From Clostridiales bacterium Firm_16 (lineage in GTDB: Bacteria; Bacillota; Clostridia; Saccharofermentanales; Saccharofermentanaceae), in contig LVAV01000092.1 of assembly GCA_001604185.1 (NCBI GenBank), forward strand, positions 1 to 64,000: a DNA stretch of 64,000 nt, in the 5' to 3' direction. This document shows, piece by piece, positions 42,321 to 50,415 of the stretch. Positions within the stretch are counted from its first letter, which is position 1, and each line of letters begins with the position of its first letter. The translations under genes and the position numbers were made by a program. Below the pieces are notes generated by a model. That model saw only the letters and a list, made by a program, of their open reading frames with translations, did not search any database and was not told where the DNA came from.

Positions 42321-43250
42321 TTATGCGTTCAATCCACCCGGGAATACGCGGGTGACCAGATCCTTGGCGGCATTGTAACCCATCTTCTTAACACGGTAGT
42401 TGATGGCGGCCGCTTCTACGATGATGGCCAGGTTTCGTCCTGGTCCTACCGGGATCGTAATAGACGGCACCTTGATGCCCAAGATGTCCGTCGTCTCATC
42501 CGTGATGCCCAGACGGTCGTAGGTCTTCTTCTCGTCCCATAGTTCCAGATTGATAACAAAGTCGATATTCTCCTGCAGTTTAACAGAAGAAACACCGTAC
42601 AGTTCTTTTACATCGAGAATACCGATACCACGGATCTCGATCAGGTGTCGGATCACCTCCGGCGCACGGCCCAGAAGCGTCGTCTCAGAAACTCTGCGGA
42701 TCTCCACCTGATCGTCAGCGATCAGACGATGACCACGCTTAACGATCTCCAGCGCGGTCTCCGATTTACCAACACCGCTCTCACCCAGGATCAGGATACC
42801 TTCACCGTTGACCTCGACCAGAACGCCGTGCATGGAGATGCGCGGAGCCAGTTCCACGTTGAGGTACTTGACCAGAGAACTCATGAATTCACTGGTTGCC
42901 TGGTGTGTACGAAGCACCGGAATATTGGCTTTCTTCGCCACTTCCACCAGTTCGTCATGTGCCACGTGATTACGTGTCAGGATCAGGCAAGGAATATTCT
43001 TGGCAAAAAGCGCCGCAAGTCTTTCTCTTCTTTGTTCGGATGTGAGCTTGTCCAGATAGGCGTGCTCCATGTTTCCGATCAACTGGATACGGTCCGGACC
43101 GAAGTGGTCATAGTAACCGGCCAGCTGAAGACCCGGACGCGTCACGTCCGCGACATGGATGCGCACCTGATTCATATCTTCGCAGGCAACCACTTCCTCT
43201 AGTTCGAATGTCTTGATGATCTCTGTGAGAAATACGCTTGAATAGGGCAT
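42321..43250 (-). CDS. hprK: HPr(Ser) kinase/phosphorylase
   Basis: Phosphorylates Ser46 of HPr to drive carbon catabolite control. It has 309 residues, Walker A GESGVGKSE and the family signature LIEIRGIGILDVKELYG. The N-terminal domain is complete. The ATG at 43250 is chosen because GGAGG lies 8 nt upstream; the ATG at 43268 would precede that site. It heads the operon, with a TATAAA -10 at 43288-43293 just past the terminator of the EF-G homologue. Confidence 0.95.
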   Translation of the reverse strand: MPYSSVFLTEIIKTFELEEVVACEDMNQVRIHVADVTRPGLQLAGYYDHFGPDRIQLIGNMEHAYLDKLTSEQRRERLAALFAKNIPCLILTRNHVAHDELVEVAKKANIPVLRTHQATSEFMSSLVKYLNVELAPRISMHGVLVEVNGEGILILGESGVGKSETALEIVKRGHRLIADDQVEIRRVSETTLLGRAPEVIRHLIEIRGIGILDVKELYGVSSVKLQENIDFVINLELWDEKKTYDRLGITDETTDILGIKVPSITIPVGPGRNLAIIVEAAAINYRVKKMGYNAAKDLVTRVFPGGLNA

Positions 43251-43306
43251 ATCCATATCCTCCGTCATATGAGTACATATATTCCATTTTATACCAAATC
43301 CTCGTA

Positions 43307-43352
43307 AAAGAGTATCTCTCTGCAGCTAAGCCGCCGCAGAGAGATACTCTTT
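43307..43352 (-). terminator. Terminator of the EF-G homologue gene
   Basis: A 17-bp perfect stem (AAAGAGTATCTCTCTGC and its complement) with a 12-nt loop, followed by TTTTACG. It is strong and nearly symmetric. The hprK promoter region begins at its far arm. Confidence 0.93.
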
Positions 43353-43385
43353 AGTTACAATTGATCAGTCGTCGTGAAATCAGAA

Positions 43386-45467
43386 TCACTCTTCATCCTG
43401 AAGGAATGCTTTTCTGGCTTCGATGACCTTAGCCTGGACATCGCCCGGAGCCTGCTCGTAGCGAGCGTGCTCGATGGTGTACCAGCCACGGCCCTGAGTC
43501 ATGGACTTGAGGTCGGTTGCGTAGGTAGCCATCTCGGATGTCGGCACTTCGCAGTTGATCACAGATCCGGTCTCATCGCTGTCGATACCCATGATACGTC
43601 CGCGACGCTTGTTCATGTCTCCCATGATATCGCCCTGCTTATCTTCCGGAATGTGAACGGATACGGTGCTGATTGGTTCGAGGAGAACCGGGTTCGCTGC
43701 AGCCATACCTGCCTTGAAAGCCAGGTTAGCAGCGATCTTGAATGCCATTTCCGAAGAGTCTACATCGTGGTAAGAACCATCTACCAGAGTAGCCTTGAGG
43801 TTAACTACCGGGAATCCGCCCAGAGTACCCTTCTTAACTGCATCCTGCAAGCCCTTCTCAACAGCCGGGAAGAAGTTCTTCGGAACCGCGCCGCCGAATA
43901 CGTTCTCTTCGAATACCAGTTCTTCGGAATCGGTAGGCTCGAACTCGATCCATACGTCACCATACTGACCGTGACCGCCGGACTGCTTCTTATGCTTACC
44001 CTGTACCTTGACCTTCTTACGGATCGCTTCACGATACGGAACACGTGGTTCTTCCAGATCAGCATCTACATTGAACTTGGTCTTGAGCTTACTCTTCAGA
44101 ACGGAGATCTCCTGCTCACCCAGACCGGAGATGACCATCTGCTTGGTCTCGGCATTATTGATTACTGTAAATACCGGATCCTCATCCTTGAGCTTGTTCA
44201 AGCCGGCCATGATCTTATCCTCTTCCCCTCGTGCCTTCGGTACGATACCCATGGAAAGACACGGTGTCGGGAAATTGATCTTCGTAAGTGTTACGATACG
44301 GGACTTGTCGCACAGCGTATCGTTGGTCTGTGTGATAACCAGCTTCGCAACGGCGCCGATATCACCTGCAACGACCTGATCAGTCGGGATCTGCTTCTTA
44401 CCAACCATGAAGAACAGACCGCCCAGACGCTCTTCCTTCTCCTTCACTGCGTTATAAACAGTGGAGTTGCTCTTGAGCACACCGGCATATACACGGAACA
44501 GAGAGATACGTCCTACGAACGGGTCAGCGATGGTCTTGAATACGAAAGCGGCCAACGGATCGTTCTCATTACATACGATGGTAAGCTTCTCGCCATCCGG
44601 TGTTTCACCTTCTTGCGGCGGCTTGGTAGAGGCCGGCGGAGTATCCTTGGACAGACAGTTCATCAGGAACTCTACGCCCCAGTTCTTGTATGCAGAACCA
44701 ACATAGATCGGGTGGAGAACGCCATCTGCGAATCCGGCGTGAACACCACGACGGAATTCTTCTTCTGTGAAAGGCTCACCGGCGAAATACTTCTCCATCA
44801 GTTCTTCGTCACTCTCGGCAACTACTTCGTTGACCTTGTCCTGCAGCTCAGCTACACGATCTTCGAATTCTGCCGGGAGCGGGATCTCGGTCTGTGCACC
44901 GGTCTTCTCGTCCAGTGTGAAAGCACGCTTATTCATTACGTCCACGATACCGGTCATCTTGTCACCGGTCATGATCGGGAGAGAAAGCGGAATTACGCCA
45001 CGGCCGTAGCGGTTCATCATACGGGAGCATACGCCCTCGAAATCTGCGTTCGGTTCGTCCATACGGTTCATGAAGAAAAGGAACGGAACCTTTCTCTTAT
45101 TGAGGAGTCGGATTGCCTTCTCGGAACCTACCGAGGTGCCACCCTTTGCGCTGATCAGAACGATCGCACTTCCTGCTACACGAATACCGGCCATTGTCTC
45201 ACCGAGAAAATCAAAGTCACCGGGGGTGTCGATGATGTTCATCTTCGTGTTCTTCCACTCGAGTGCGGCTACAGATGTATTGATGGAAATCTGTCGCTTC
45301 GCTTCTTCTGGATCGAAGTCCATCGCAGTGTTGCCATCTGCGCTACGTCCGAGGCGGTCGATTGCCTTGGAGCAGAAGAGCATCGCCTCTGCAAGTGCTG
45401 TCTTACCAGATCCGCCATGTCCCAATAACGCAATGTTACGGATCTTGTCTGCCGAATAATTGGTCAT
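43386..45467 (-). CDS. Elongation factor G-like protein (FusA2 type)
   Basis: A 693-residue translational GTPase homologue with all five EF-G domains, but atypical G motifs. G1 is GHGGSGKT (residues 16-23; canonical AHIDAGKT), and G3 is DTPGDFDF with Asp84 replacing the catalytic His of DTPGH. G4 is NRMD, where canonical forms have NKxD. This pattern marks the FusA2/EF-G-like paralogues, whose GTPase is slow or whose role is not elongation. TATAAT lies at 45503-45508 and AGGAGG precedes the ATG. The main fusA is expected elsewhere. Confidence 0.88.
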   Translation of the reverse strand: MTNYSADKIRNIALLGHGGSGKTALAEAMLFCSKAIDRLGRSADGNTAMDFDPEEAKRQISINTSVAALEWKNTKMNIIDTPGDFDFLGETMAGIRVAGSAIVLISAKGGTSVGSEKAIRLLNKRKVPFLFFMNRMDEPNADFEGVCSRMMNRYGRGVIPLSLPIMTGDKMTGIVDVMNKRAFTLDEKTGAQTEIPLPAEFEDRVAELQDKVNEVVAESDEELMEKYFAGEPFTEEEFRRGVHAGFADGVLHPIYVGSAYKNWGVEFLMNCLSKDTPPASTKPPQEGETPDGEKLTIVCNENDPLAAFVFKTIADPFVGRISLFRVYAGVLKSNSTVYNAVKEKEERLGGLFFMVGKKQIPTDQVVAGDIGAVAKLVITQTNDTLCDKSRIVTLTKINFPTPCLSMGIVPKARGEEDKIMAGLNKLKDEDPVFTVINNAETKQMVISGLGEQEISVLKSKLKTKFNVDADLEEPRVPYREAIRKKVKVQGKHKKQSGGHGQYGDVWIEFEPTDSEELVFEENVFGGAVPKNFFPAVEKGLQDAVKKGTLGGFPVVNLKATLVDGSYHDVDSSEMAFKIAANLAFKAGMAAANPVLLEPISTVSVHIPEDKQGDIMGDMNKRRGRIMGIDSDETGSVINCEVPTSEMATYATDLKSMTQGRGWYTIEHARYEQAPGDVQAKVIEARKAFLQDEE

Positions 45468-45616
45468 GTATTCGTCCTCCTAATTCAAACTCTAATGTGA
45501 CTATTATAACCGATAATGTAATCAATATCCACAAAAACTTTATCCTAACGCAAATCTTTTTTGTGACACTTAACGGCAAGTTGTCAAAAAACATCAACCT
45601 CTGTTCTGACGCACAT

Positions 45617-45660
45617 AGAAAAACTGCCTGAAAGGTGGAATTTCCACCTTCAGGCAGTTT
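45617..45660 (-). terminator. Terminator of the coiled-coil protein gene
   Basis: A long stem of ~19 pairs with one bulged base (AAACTGCCTGAA arm, 45621-45660) is followed by TTTTTCT. It also separates this gene from the fusA2-like promoter region (45468-45616), which holds little else. Confidence 0.93.
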
Positions 45661-45731
45661 CGAAAGAGAACTACAAACACTCAGGAAAGTGCGCATTCCG
45701 CGGCACTGTCACCTGATTTGATCCGGAAAGA

Positions 45732-48038
45732 TCACTTCTTTCCTTCTTGTTTATTTCTTTCAAATACCATGATCACACGGTCTTCCTTAATGGATACGGA
45801 ACTGGCGTTCAGGGACATTGCGTCGCCGCCACCCAGAGAAGCCTGGATCTTTCCGCCTTCATCGTTGATCATGCTGTGCAGATGCCATCCGCCGGCCGCC
45901 TTGGCCGCCAGGATCTCTGCGATACGCTCGGAGTTGACTTCGCCGTTGCTCAGATGAGGAACAACTACTACGGAGTATTCCTTCGGTCCATCCTGGATCG
46001 ATACGGTTCCGCCTGCGCCACCTGCCGGCATCTTGTCGATGCGATCCTGCAACTTCTTGATGGCAGCCTGGGTCTCGTTCAGCTGCTTCTCCAACTCTTC
46101 CTTTGTCTTAGCCATCTCTGCCAACTCACTCTCCTTCTGCTTGAGTGCCTCCTGAAGCTTGCCCTTCTCGCTCTCAGACAACGCGGACTCCTTAAGAGAG
46201 ATCGCACGCTTCTCAGCCTTCAGGATCACTTCCTGTGCTTCAACTTCTGCCAGCTTCTTCGCATTCTTGGAATCTGCGATGATCGCCTTGGCAGTATCCA
46301 GATCCGACTTCAAGGCTGCGAGCTGTTTCTCGTATGTTGCCTTGCTTTCGTCCTGTTCCTTCGTCATTCTGGCAATGTCCGCCTCGAGGGCGCTCTTCTG
46401 CTTGGCGATCACATCACAACCGGCCTTCGCTTCTGCCTGAAGACGATCCTTCTCCTGCTGTGCGGAAGTGACGGTCTGCTTCGCACTTTCAAGCAGCTTG
46501 TTAGCTTCCGCTTCCATCTTCTTCTTTTCTTCGTCTGCCTTGGTAAGGATTACGGCCGCTTCTGCATCCAGACGCTGCTTCTCAGCCTGAGATGCTTCCA
46601 GTTCCTGCTTAGCCGCAGTGGTAAGACGTACGCGTTCGTCTTCCGTTTCCTTCACGATACGAGCCTTCTCTGCCTCCGTCTCCTGTACGATACGACTTCT
46701 CTCGGCTTCGGTCTCCTGAACGATACGGTTCTTCTCCGCTTCGGTTTCCTGCATGATGCGAGCCTTCGCATCCTCGGTCTCCTTCACGATCTTTCCGCGA
46801 GCCTCTTCCGCTTCCTTCAGGATGCGGTCTCTATCCTGGGTCGCCTGGTTGATAGCGGCCTGGGCTTCATTCTGCATACGATCCTGTTCCTGCTTGAAAA
46901 CAGCCATCGCAGCCTGATTCTCACTGGTGATACGCTTCTGTTCCTTCTGAAGTTCAACAAGTGTAGCTTCGGCTTCTGCCGCGATACGCTTCTTTTCTTC
47001 CTCGGAATTCATACGCAAAGTAACGATCTCTGCCTCCAGGTTTTCCTTCTCCTGGGCGATCGCTTCGTAGGAATGCTGGATCTCATCGAGTGCTTTCTGC
47101 AGATTATTGGTCTCCTCGACCACCTGCTGCTGCTGGGCCTGAGCCTTATTGATCTCCTCGATCATACGACGGCCCTCTGCCGCGTAGGTCTCCAGCTCTG
47201 ATGCCGCCTGCTTCTTGGTCTCCTCAACACCGGCCATGATCTGACGTGCTTCTTCCATTGCGGCCGCTTTCGCGTCTTCGCCTTCCTTGATCTTGGCTTT
47301 ATTGGTCTCCTCGACTTCCGCTTCCAGCTGCTTCTTGGCCGCCTCATAGTCGGTCTTCATGGTCTTCATAGAATTCTGGATAGTCTCGTATTCTTCCTTC
47401 GCAGAATCTCTGGCAGCCATTGCCTCCTTGGCCGCAGACTCAGCAAGCTGGGCTTCTTCCAGCAACTGCTGCTTTCTGGCCATGGCATCTTTATATTCTT
47501 TCTGGACCTGAATGGCCAGTTTCTCTGTCTGTTTCTGTGCATCCAGAAGGATCGCTTCCTGCTCCTTCTGTGCCTGCTTGATCATCTCATCGCGCTCAGA
47601 AGCGATTTCTTTTCTCGCCTGCTCGCGAAGCTTCTCCATCTCTGCACCGGCATCCTTGGAACGTTTCTTCTCGATCTCTACCGACTCACGAAGCTCAGCC
47701 AGTTCCTTCTCCAGCTGTTTCCTCTCATCAAGTGCGCGCTTACGGATCTCCACGTATTCCGACTCGATACGGAGTTTCTCGGACTCCAGCTGCTGATTGA
47801 GCGTCTCGATCTCACGCTGGTTGCGATTCTTCATCTCAACGATCAGCTTCTCTTCTTCGGAACGCTTCTGCTCAACACGAGTGGACGCTTCCTGCTCGCT
47901 CCTCTTGATGTTTTCATTTGCTTCTTGGCGGGCAGCCTCTTCACCCTCACGTGCAGCTTTCTGGAAATCGTACTTGCACATGAAGCACCGAGCCACGTTA
48001 TCGCCCATCATAACGCCACATACAGGACACTTCTTCAT
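45732..48038 (-). CDS. Zinc-ribbon coiled-coil protein with DUF4177-like C-terminus
   Basis: A 768-residue protein of unknown function. It starts with a zinc ribbon (CPVCGVMMGDNVARCFMC, residues 4-21), continues as ~630 residues of Glu/Lys/Gln-rich coiled coil, and ends with an ~85-residue alpha/beta domain (EYSVVVVPHLSNGEVNSERIAEILAAKAAGGWHLH). There is no membrane helix. The middle has 11-residue repeats. It could be a cytoplasmic scaffold or filament. AGGAG precedes the ATG, with a TATAAT overlapped by an inverted repeat upstream. The nearest gene with a similar zinc ribbon is 48249-48980. Confidence 0.8.
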   Translation of the reverse strand: MKKCPVCGVMMGDNVARCFMCKYDFQKAAREGEEAARQEANENIKRSEQEASTRVEQKRSEEEKLIVEMKNRNQREIETLNQQLESEKLRIESEYVEIRKRALDERKQLEKELAELRESVEIEKKRSKDAGAEMEKLREQARKEIASERDEMIKQAQKEQEAILLDAQKQTEKLAIQVQKEYKDAMARKQQLLEEAQLAESAAKEAMAARDSAKEEYETIQNSMKTMKTDYEAAKKQLEAEVEETNKAKIKEGEDAKAAAMEEARQIMAGVEETKKQAASELETYAAEGRRMIEEINKAQAQQQQVVEETNNLQKALDEIQHSYEAIAQEKENLEAEIVTLRMNSEEEKKRIAAEAEATLVELQKEQKRITSENQAAMAVFKQEQDRMQNEAQAAINQATQDRDRILKEAEEARGKIVKETEDAKARIMQETEAEKNRIVQETEAERSRIVQETEAEKARIVKETEDERVRLTTAAKQELEASQAEKQRLDAEAAVILTKADEEKKKMEAEANKLLESAKQTVTSAQQEKDRLQAEAKAGCDVIAKQKSALEADIARMTKEQDESKATYEKQLAALKSDLDTAKAIIADSKNAKKLAEVEAQEVILKAEKRAISLKESALSESEKGKLQEALKQKESELAEMAKTKEELEKQLNETQAAIKKLQDRIDKMPAGGAGGTVSIQDGPKEYSVVVVPHLSNGEVNSERIAEILAAKAAGGWHLHSMINDEGGKIQASLGGGDAMSLNASSVSIKEDRVIMVFERNKQEGKK
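46641..46800 (-). repeat. 33-bp coding repeats (hendecad coiled coil)
   Basis: Four to five consecutive units encode variants of RIVQETEAEKN, an 11-residue period typical of right-handed or straight coiled coils. The units share ~80% of bases, pointing to expansion by duplication. Confidence 0.75.
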
Positions 48039-48061
48039 TGCTTATTACTCCTCGTGCATTG

Positions 48062-48079
48062 AATTGTAAAACAATTATA
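48062..48079 (-). promoter_or_regulatory. -10 box and overlapping palindrome of the coiled-coil gene
   Basis: A TATAAT on the minus strand (48074-48079) overlaps a perfect AATTGT-AAA-ACAATT inverted repeat (48062-48076). A weak -35 (ATGAAA) sits 17 bp upstream. The repeat could be a repressor site. Confidence 0.5.
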
Positions 48080-48165
48080 CAACGTTTTCTTATCTTTTTC
48101 ATTGTTTTATGGGCGATTTGACGGCAACTTGGCAAAGATTTTTCAGAATGTTCAAAAATTCCCAA

Positions 48166-48194
48166 TCAAAAAGGAGACGCTTTTTCGTCTCCTT
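48166..48194 (-). terminator. Second terminator after the zinc-ribbon gene
   Basis: AAGGAGACG/CGTCTCCTT, a 9-bp perfect stem with a six-base loop, is followed leftward by TTTTTGA. It backs up the hairpin at 48226-48246. Confidence 0.75.
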
Positions 48195-48225
48195 TCTATT
48201 CTTGTGAAGCCAGATTTTTTACGGC

Positions 48226-48246
48226 AAAAATACCCGCACCGCGGGT
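48226..48246 (-). terminator. First terminator after the zinc-ribbon gene
   Basis: ACCCGC-GGT-GCGGGT followed by ATTTTTG, starting 3 nt past the stop codon. Confidence 0.75.
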
Positions 48247-48248
48247 TC

Positions 48249-48980
48249 TTAACTGATAGAGGGAAGAGCCTTGCCCAGCGCGGCCAGGATCCAGAGTGTG
48301 CCAAGAGCCAGGATCGCATAGAATGCGATCAGGCATACCGAGACGATCAGCAAGGTCCGGCATTTGTTGAAGGCCTCTTTTCTCTTAAATACATCCCGAT
48401 ATCCGACGGCATTGCAGGCTGTGACCAGGGAAATGATCGCGATCGGCAGCGGCATCAGGATACCGACTAAGGATAGCACCGAAATGATGATCATGGCGAT
48501 CGACATACCGCGGAGCGCCTCGAAATCATAGCATTCTGTCGCATCGATATGGTAATAGGCACTCTCCTCAATGACCTGAGGCACATATGGAGTTCCGGTA
48601 TAACCGGCATCGTAAGAAACCGGTACAAAAACCGGCACCGCCGGTCTTGCGGCAGGAACTGCACCCTGGGCCGGATAAGCCGCCCCCGGGTTTGCGGCGT
48701 CATAGGAAGCCGGCACGAAAGCCTGCGGCTGTGCAGCAGGAGCAGGTGCCGCGGTCTCAGGACTCAGCGCAGGGGATGCGGCAGGAGCCGGAGCGGGTGC
48801 GAAGGTCGACGGTGCAAGCACCGGAGATTCGGAAGACGGAGTCAGAGGAGATTGTGTCAGAGATGCAGGCGTCAGAGAGGCCGGTGTCAAGGTTTCCGTT
48901 GTGGTATTAACACGCTGTCCGCACTCTGTGCAGAACAAAGCCTGATCACTGATTTCTTTATGGCATCGACTGCAGATCAT
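48249..48980 (-). CDS. Zinc-ribbon membrane protein with Ala/Pro-rich linker
   Basis: A 243-residue protein: a zinc ribbon (CSRCHKEISDQALFCTECG, 3-21), ~120 residues rich in Ala, Pro, Ser and Thr, then two membrane helices (about 165-187 and 207-235) linked by a cytoplasmic CNAVGYRDVFKRKEAFNKC loop. This ribbon plus two-helix form resembles DUF4190-like proteins, whose role is unknown. AAGGAGG lies 8 nt before the ATG at 48980, downstream of an earlier in-frame ATG (48998). Confidence 0.78.
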   Translation of the reverse strand: MICSRCHKEISDQALFCTECGQRVNTTTETLTPASLTPASLTQSPLTPSSESPVLAPSTFAPAPAPAASPALSPETAAPAPAAQPQAFVPASYDAANPGAAYPAQGAVPAARPAVPVFVPVSYDAGYTGTPYVPQVIEESAYYHIDATECYDFEALRGMSIAMIIISVLSLVGILMPLPIAIISLVTACNAVGYRDVFKRKEAFNKCRTLLIVSVCLIAFYAILALGTLWILAALGKALPSIS

Positions 48981-49133
48981 CTGGTCTTCCTCCTTCATAT
49001 ATCTTCTACCATCTTACGGATTTCCCACATCTCCGTCAAGATTCAGAAGCTGAGCCTACCCGACTGTTCGTTCCGATTACAGGACGTATCCCAATCGTGC
49101 AGAGCCGTACATATAATTACTATATTAACTAAA

Positions 49134-49174
49134 TAAAAACTGCCTTCAGGATACTGAGAGTATCCCGAAGGCAG
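49134..49174 (-). terminator. Terminator after the second zinc-ribbon gene
   Basis: A stem of ~16 pairs (CTGCCTTC-GGATACT with its complement, one G-U or mismatch position) across a 3-nt loop, followed by TTTTTATTTAG. Confidence 0.92.
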
Positions 49175-49203
49175 CAGATCTTACTCCTAAAACTACTGAT
49201 CAA

Positions 49204-49758
49204 TCAGATGTGCAGGAAACCGGACACGCTCTTCATGGACTCAGAAACGGAAGCATATACAGACTCCCAGAGTTCAGAGAAGTTCATATCGCCCAGGTTA
49301 TGCATGGTGTTGATCACATCAACAACAAAGAGTGCAACACCAACCAGCAGTACAGCGAAAGCGATCAACAGAAGGATACGGGATACCTTTCTGTTATGTG
49401 CCTCTTCAGCAGCACTCGTGCTGGATCTTACCTTAGCTGCGAATACGACACCGATGATACCCAGTACCATGGTACCGAGAGAAATAAAATAGGTGAAGCA
49501 ACAGCACAGAACACCCAGGATGATCGCAATGATATGGCCGGCGATCAGTCCGCCTGCACCGCCCGGTGTATAGAATGTCGGTTGTGTATAAGCCTGAGGC
49601 TGTGTCGGGATCTGATTCGGCTGGGCGTAATTCTCCATGACCGGAGACTGCATTACCGGCTGGGCTTCCGGGATCGGAGCCACATCCACTTTCGCACCGC
49701 AGTTCTGGCAGAACTGAGAACCGCCAGTCTCATTACCACAATACTTACAAATAGCCAT
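49204..49758 (-). CDS. Zinc-ribbon DUF4190-like membrane protein
   Basis: A 184-residue protein with a zinc ribbon (CKYCGNETGGSQFCQNCG, 4-21), a Pro/Gln-rich linker, two membrane helices (about 72-105 and 125-150) and a C-terminal amphipathic helix. The ATG at 49758 has AGGAGG 8 nt upstream and is preferred over an in-frame start 123 nt earlier. It has its own promoter at 49825-49853, downstream of the DUF2752 gene. DUF2752 and DUF4190 genes are frequent neighbours, suggesting a shared envelope role. Confidence 0.8.
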   Translation of the reverse strand: MAICKYCGNETGGSQFCQNCGAKVDVAPIPEAQPVMQSPVMENYAQPNQIPTQPQAYTQPTFYTPGGAGGLIAGHIIAIILGVLCCCFTYFISLGTMVLGIIGVVFAAKVRSSTSAAEEAHNRKVSRILLLIAFAVLLVGVALFVVDVINTMHNLGDMNFSELWESVYASVSESMKSVSGFLHI

Positions 49759-49824
49759 TGTTCTTTCCTCCTCATCAATCAGAACTCGTTTTTCAACGAT
49801 AATGTAATGATAAATTGTTTTACT

Positions 49825-49853
49825 ATAATATGCAACAATCCTTTCTTGCACAA
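49825..49853 (-). promoter_or_regulatory. Promoter of the 49204 gene
   Basis: TTGTGC (49848-49853), a 17-bp spacer and TATTAT (49825-49830), 18 nt beyond the stop of the DUF2752 gene. Confidence 0.68.
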
Positions 49854-49870
49854 AGACGTAGTTATTTGCA

Positions 49871-50317
49871 CTACGGTGCAAGAATAGAGAACGGCCATGC
49901 AGGAATATTGCGCAGGACAGTAAAGAGCACTACCACCGCACCGATAGTAATCGCCGCCCACAGCGGAAGGCTCTGGGGGATCCACATCACACGCTTTTTC
50001 CGGATCAGGGTCGTCAGCCCCACCAGATAATACCAGGCCAGTACCAGCACGATGATCGGAAACAGCAGATTATAATCGAAAGCCTGCAGGATATGGCCGT
50101 GAAGAAGCGCATGCAGGGCACGCGTGTCCCCGCAGCCCGGGCAGTACAGGCCGGTCATTTTGTAGGTCACACATGGGAAAGTCGCCACCGGCGTCGCGTT
50201 CGGGTCGATAAAAAAGCTATACGCCAGACCCGCAAGCACTACCAGGATCATCAGGACGATCAATGGCCACCTTATATAATTCTTATATATAAATGGAGAT
50301 TTCTGTTTCTGTTCCAT
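49871..50317 (-). CDS. DUF2752 family membrane protein
   Basis: A 148-residue protein with three membrane helices (about 17-36, 82-104, 120-140) and the family motif GLYCPGCGDTRALHALLHGH followed by AFDYNLLFP. Its function is unknown. The cysteines and arginine of this motif are conserved across the family. The ribosome site is weak (TCTGGAAAA). The start lies only 20 nt past the terminator of the CAP gene, whose stem contains its probable promoter. A TTGCAC/GTGCAA hairpin spans the stop codon. Confidence 0.88.
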   Translation of the reverse strand: MEQKQKSPFIYKNYIRWPLIVLMILVVLAGLAYSFFIDPNATPVATFPCVTYKMTGLYCPGCGDTRALHALLHGHILQAFDYNLLFPIIVLVLAWYYLVGLTTLIRKKRVMWIPQSLPLWAAITIGAVVVLFTVLRNIPAWPFSILAP

Positions 50318-50333
50318 GCGTTTTTCCAGATAA

Positions 50334-50381
50334 AAAATTGACAGTTTTCTCTATTTTGCGGATAAAAGAGAAAACTGTCAA
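50334..50381 (-). terminator. Terminator of the CAP-domain gene
   Basis: A perfect 15-bp stem (TTGACAGTTTTCTCT, 50338-50352 with 50367-50381) and a 14-nt loop are followed by TTTTTTATC. The stem arms themselves begin with TTGACA. Confidence 0.93.
50353..50381 (-). promoter_or_regulatory. Candidate promoter inside the terminator hairpin, for the DUF2752 gene
   Basis: Leftward TTGACA (50376-50381), 17-bp spacer, CAAAAT (50353-50358). The start would be near 50346. Because the stem is palindromic, the plus strand also shows TTGACA-N17-GATAAA. The -10 matches four of six positions, so this is moderate evidence. Confidence 0.45.
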
Positions 50382-50415
50382 TCAAAAGAAAGAATAAGAG
50401 GAAAATGAAAAGTAA

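Noticed and set aside
43374..45428. A 684-codon plus-strand frame opposite the EF-G homologue
   Set aside because: It is a shadow of the real gene. Its translation has no recognisable domains and is rich in residues expected from reversed codons.
46641..46800. 33-bp direct repeats as a possible CRISPR or mobile element
   Set aside because: They are in-frame 11-residue coiled-coil units with no spacer sequence.
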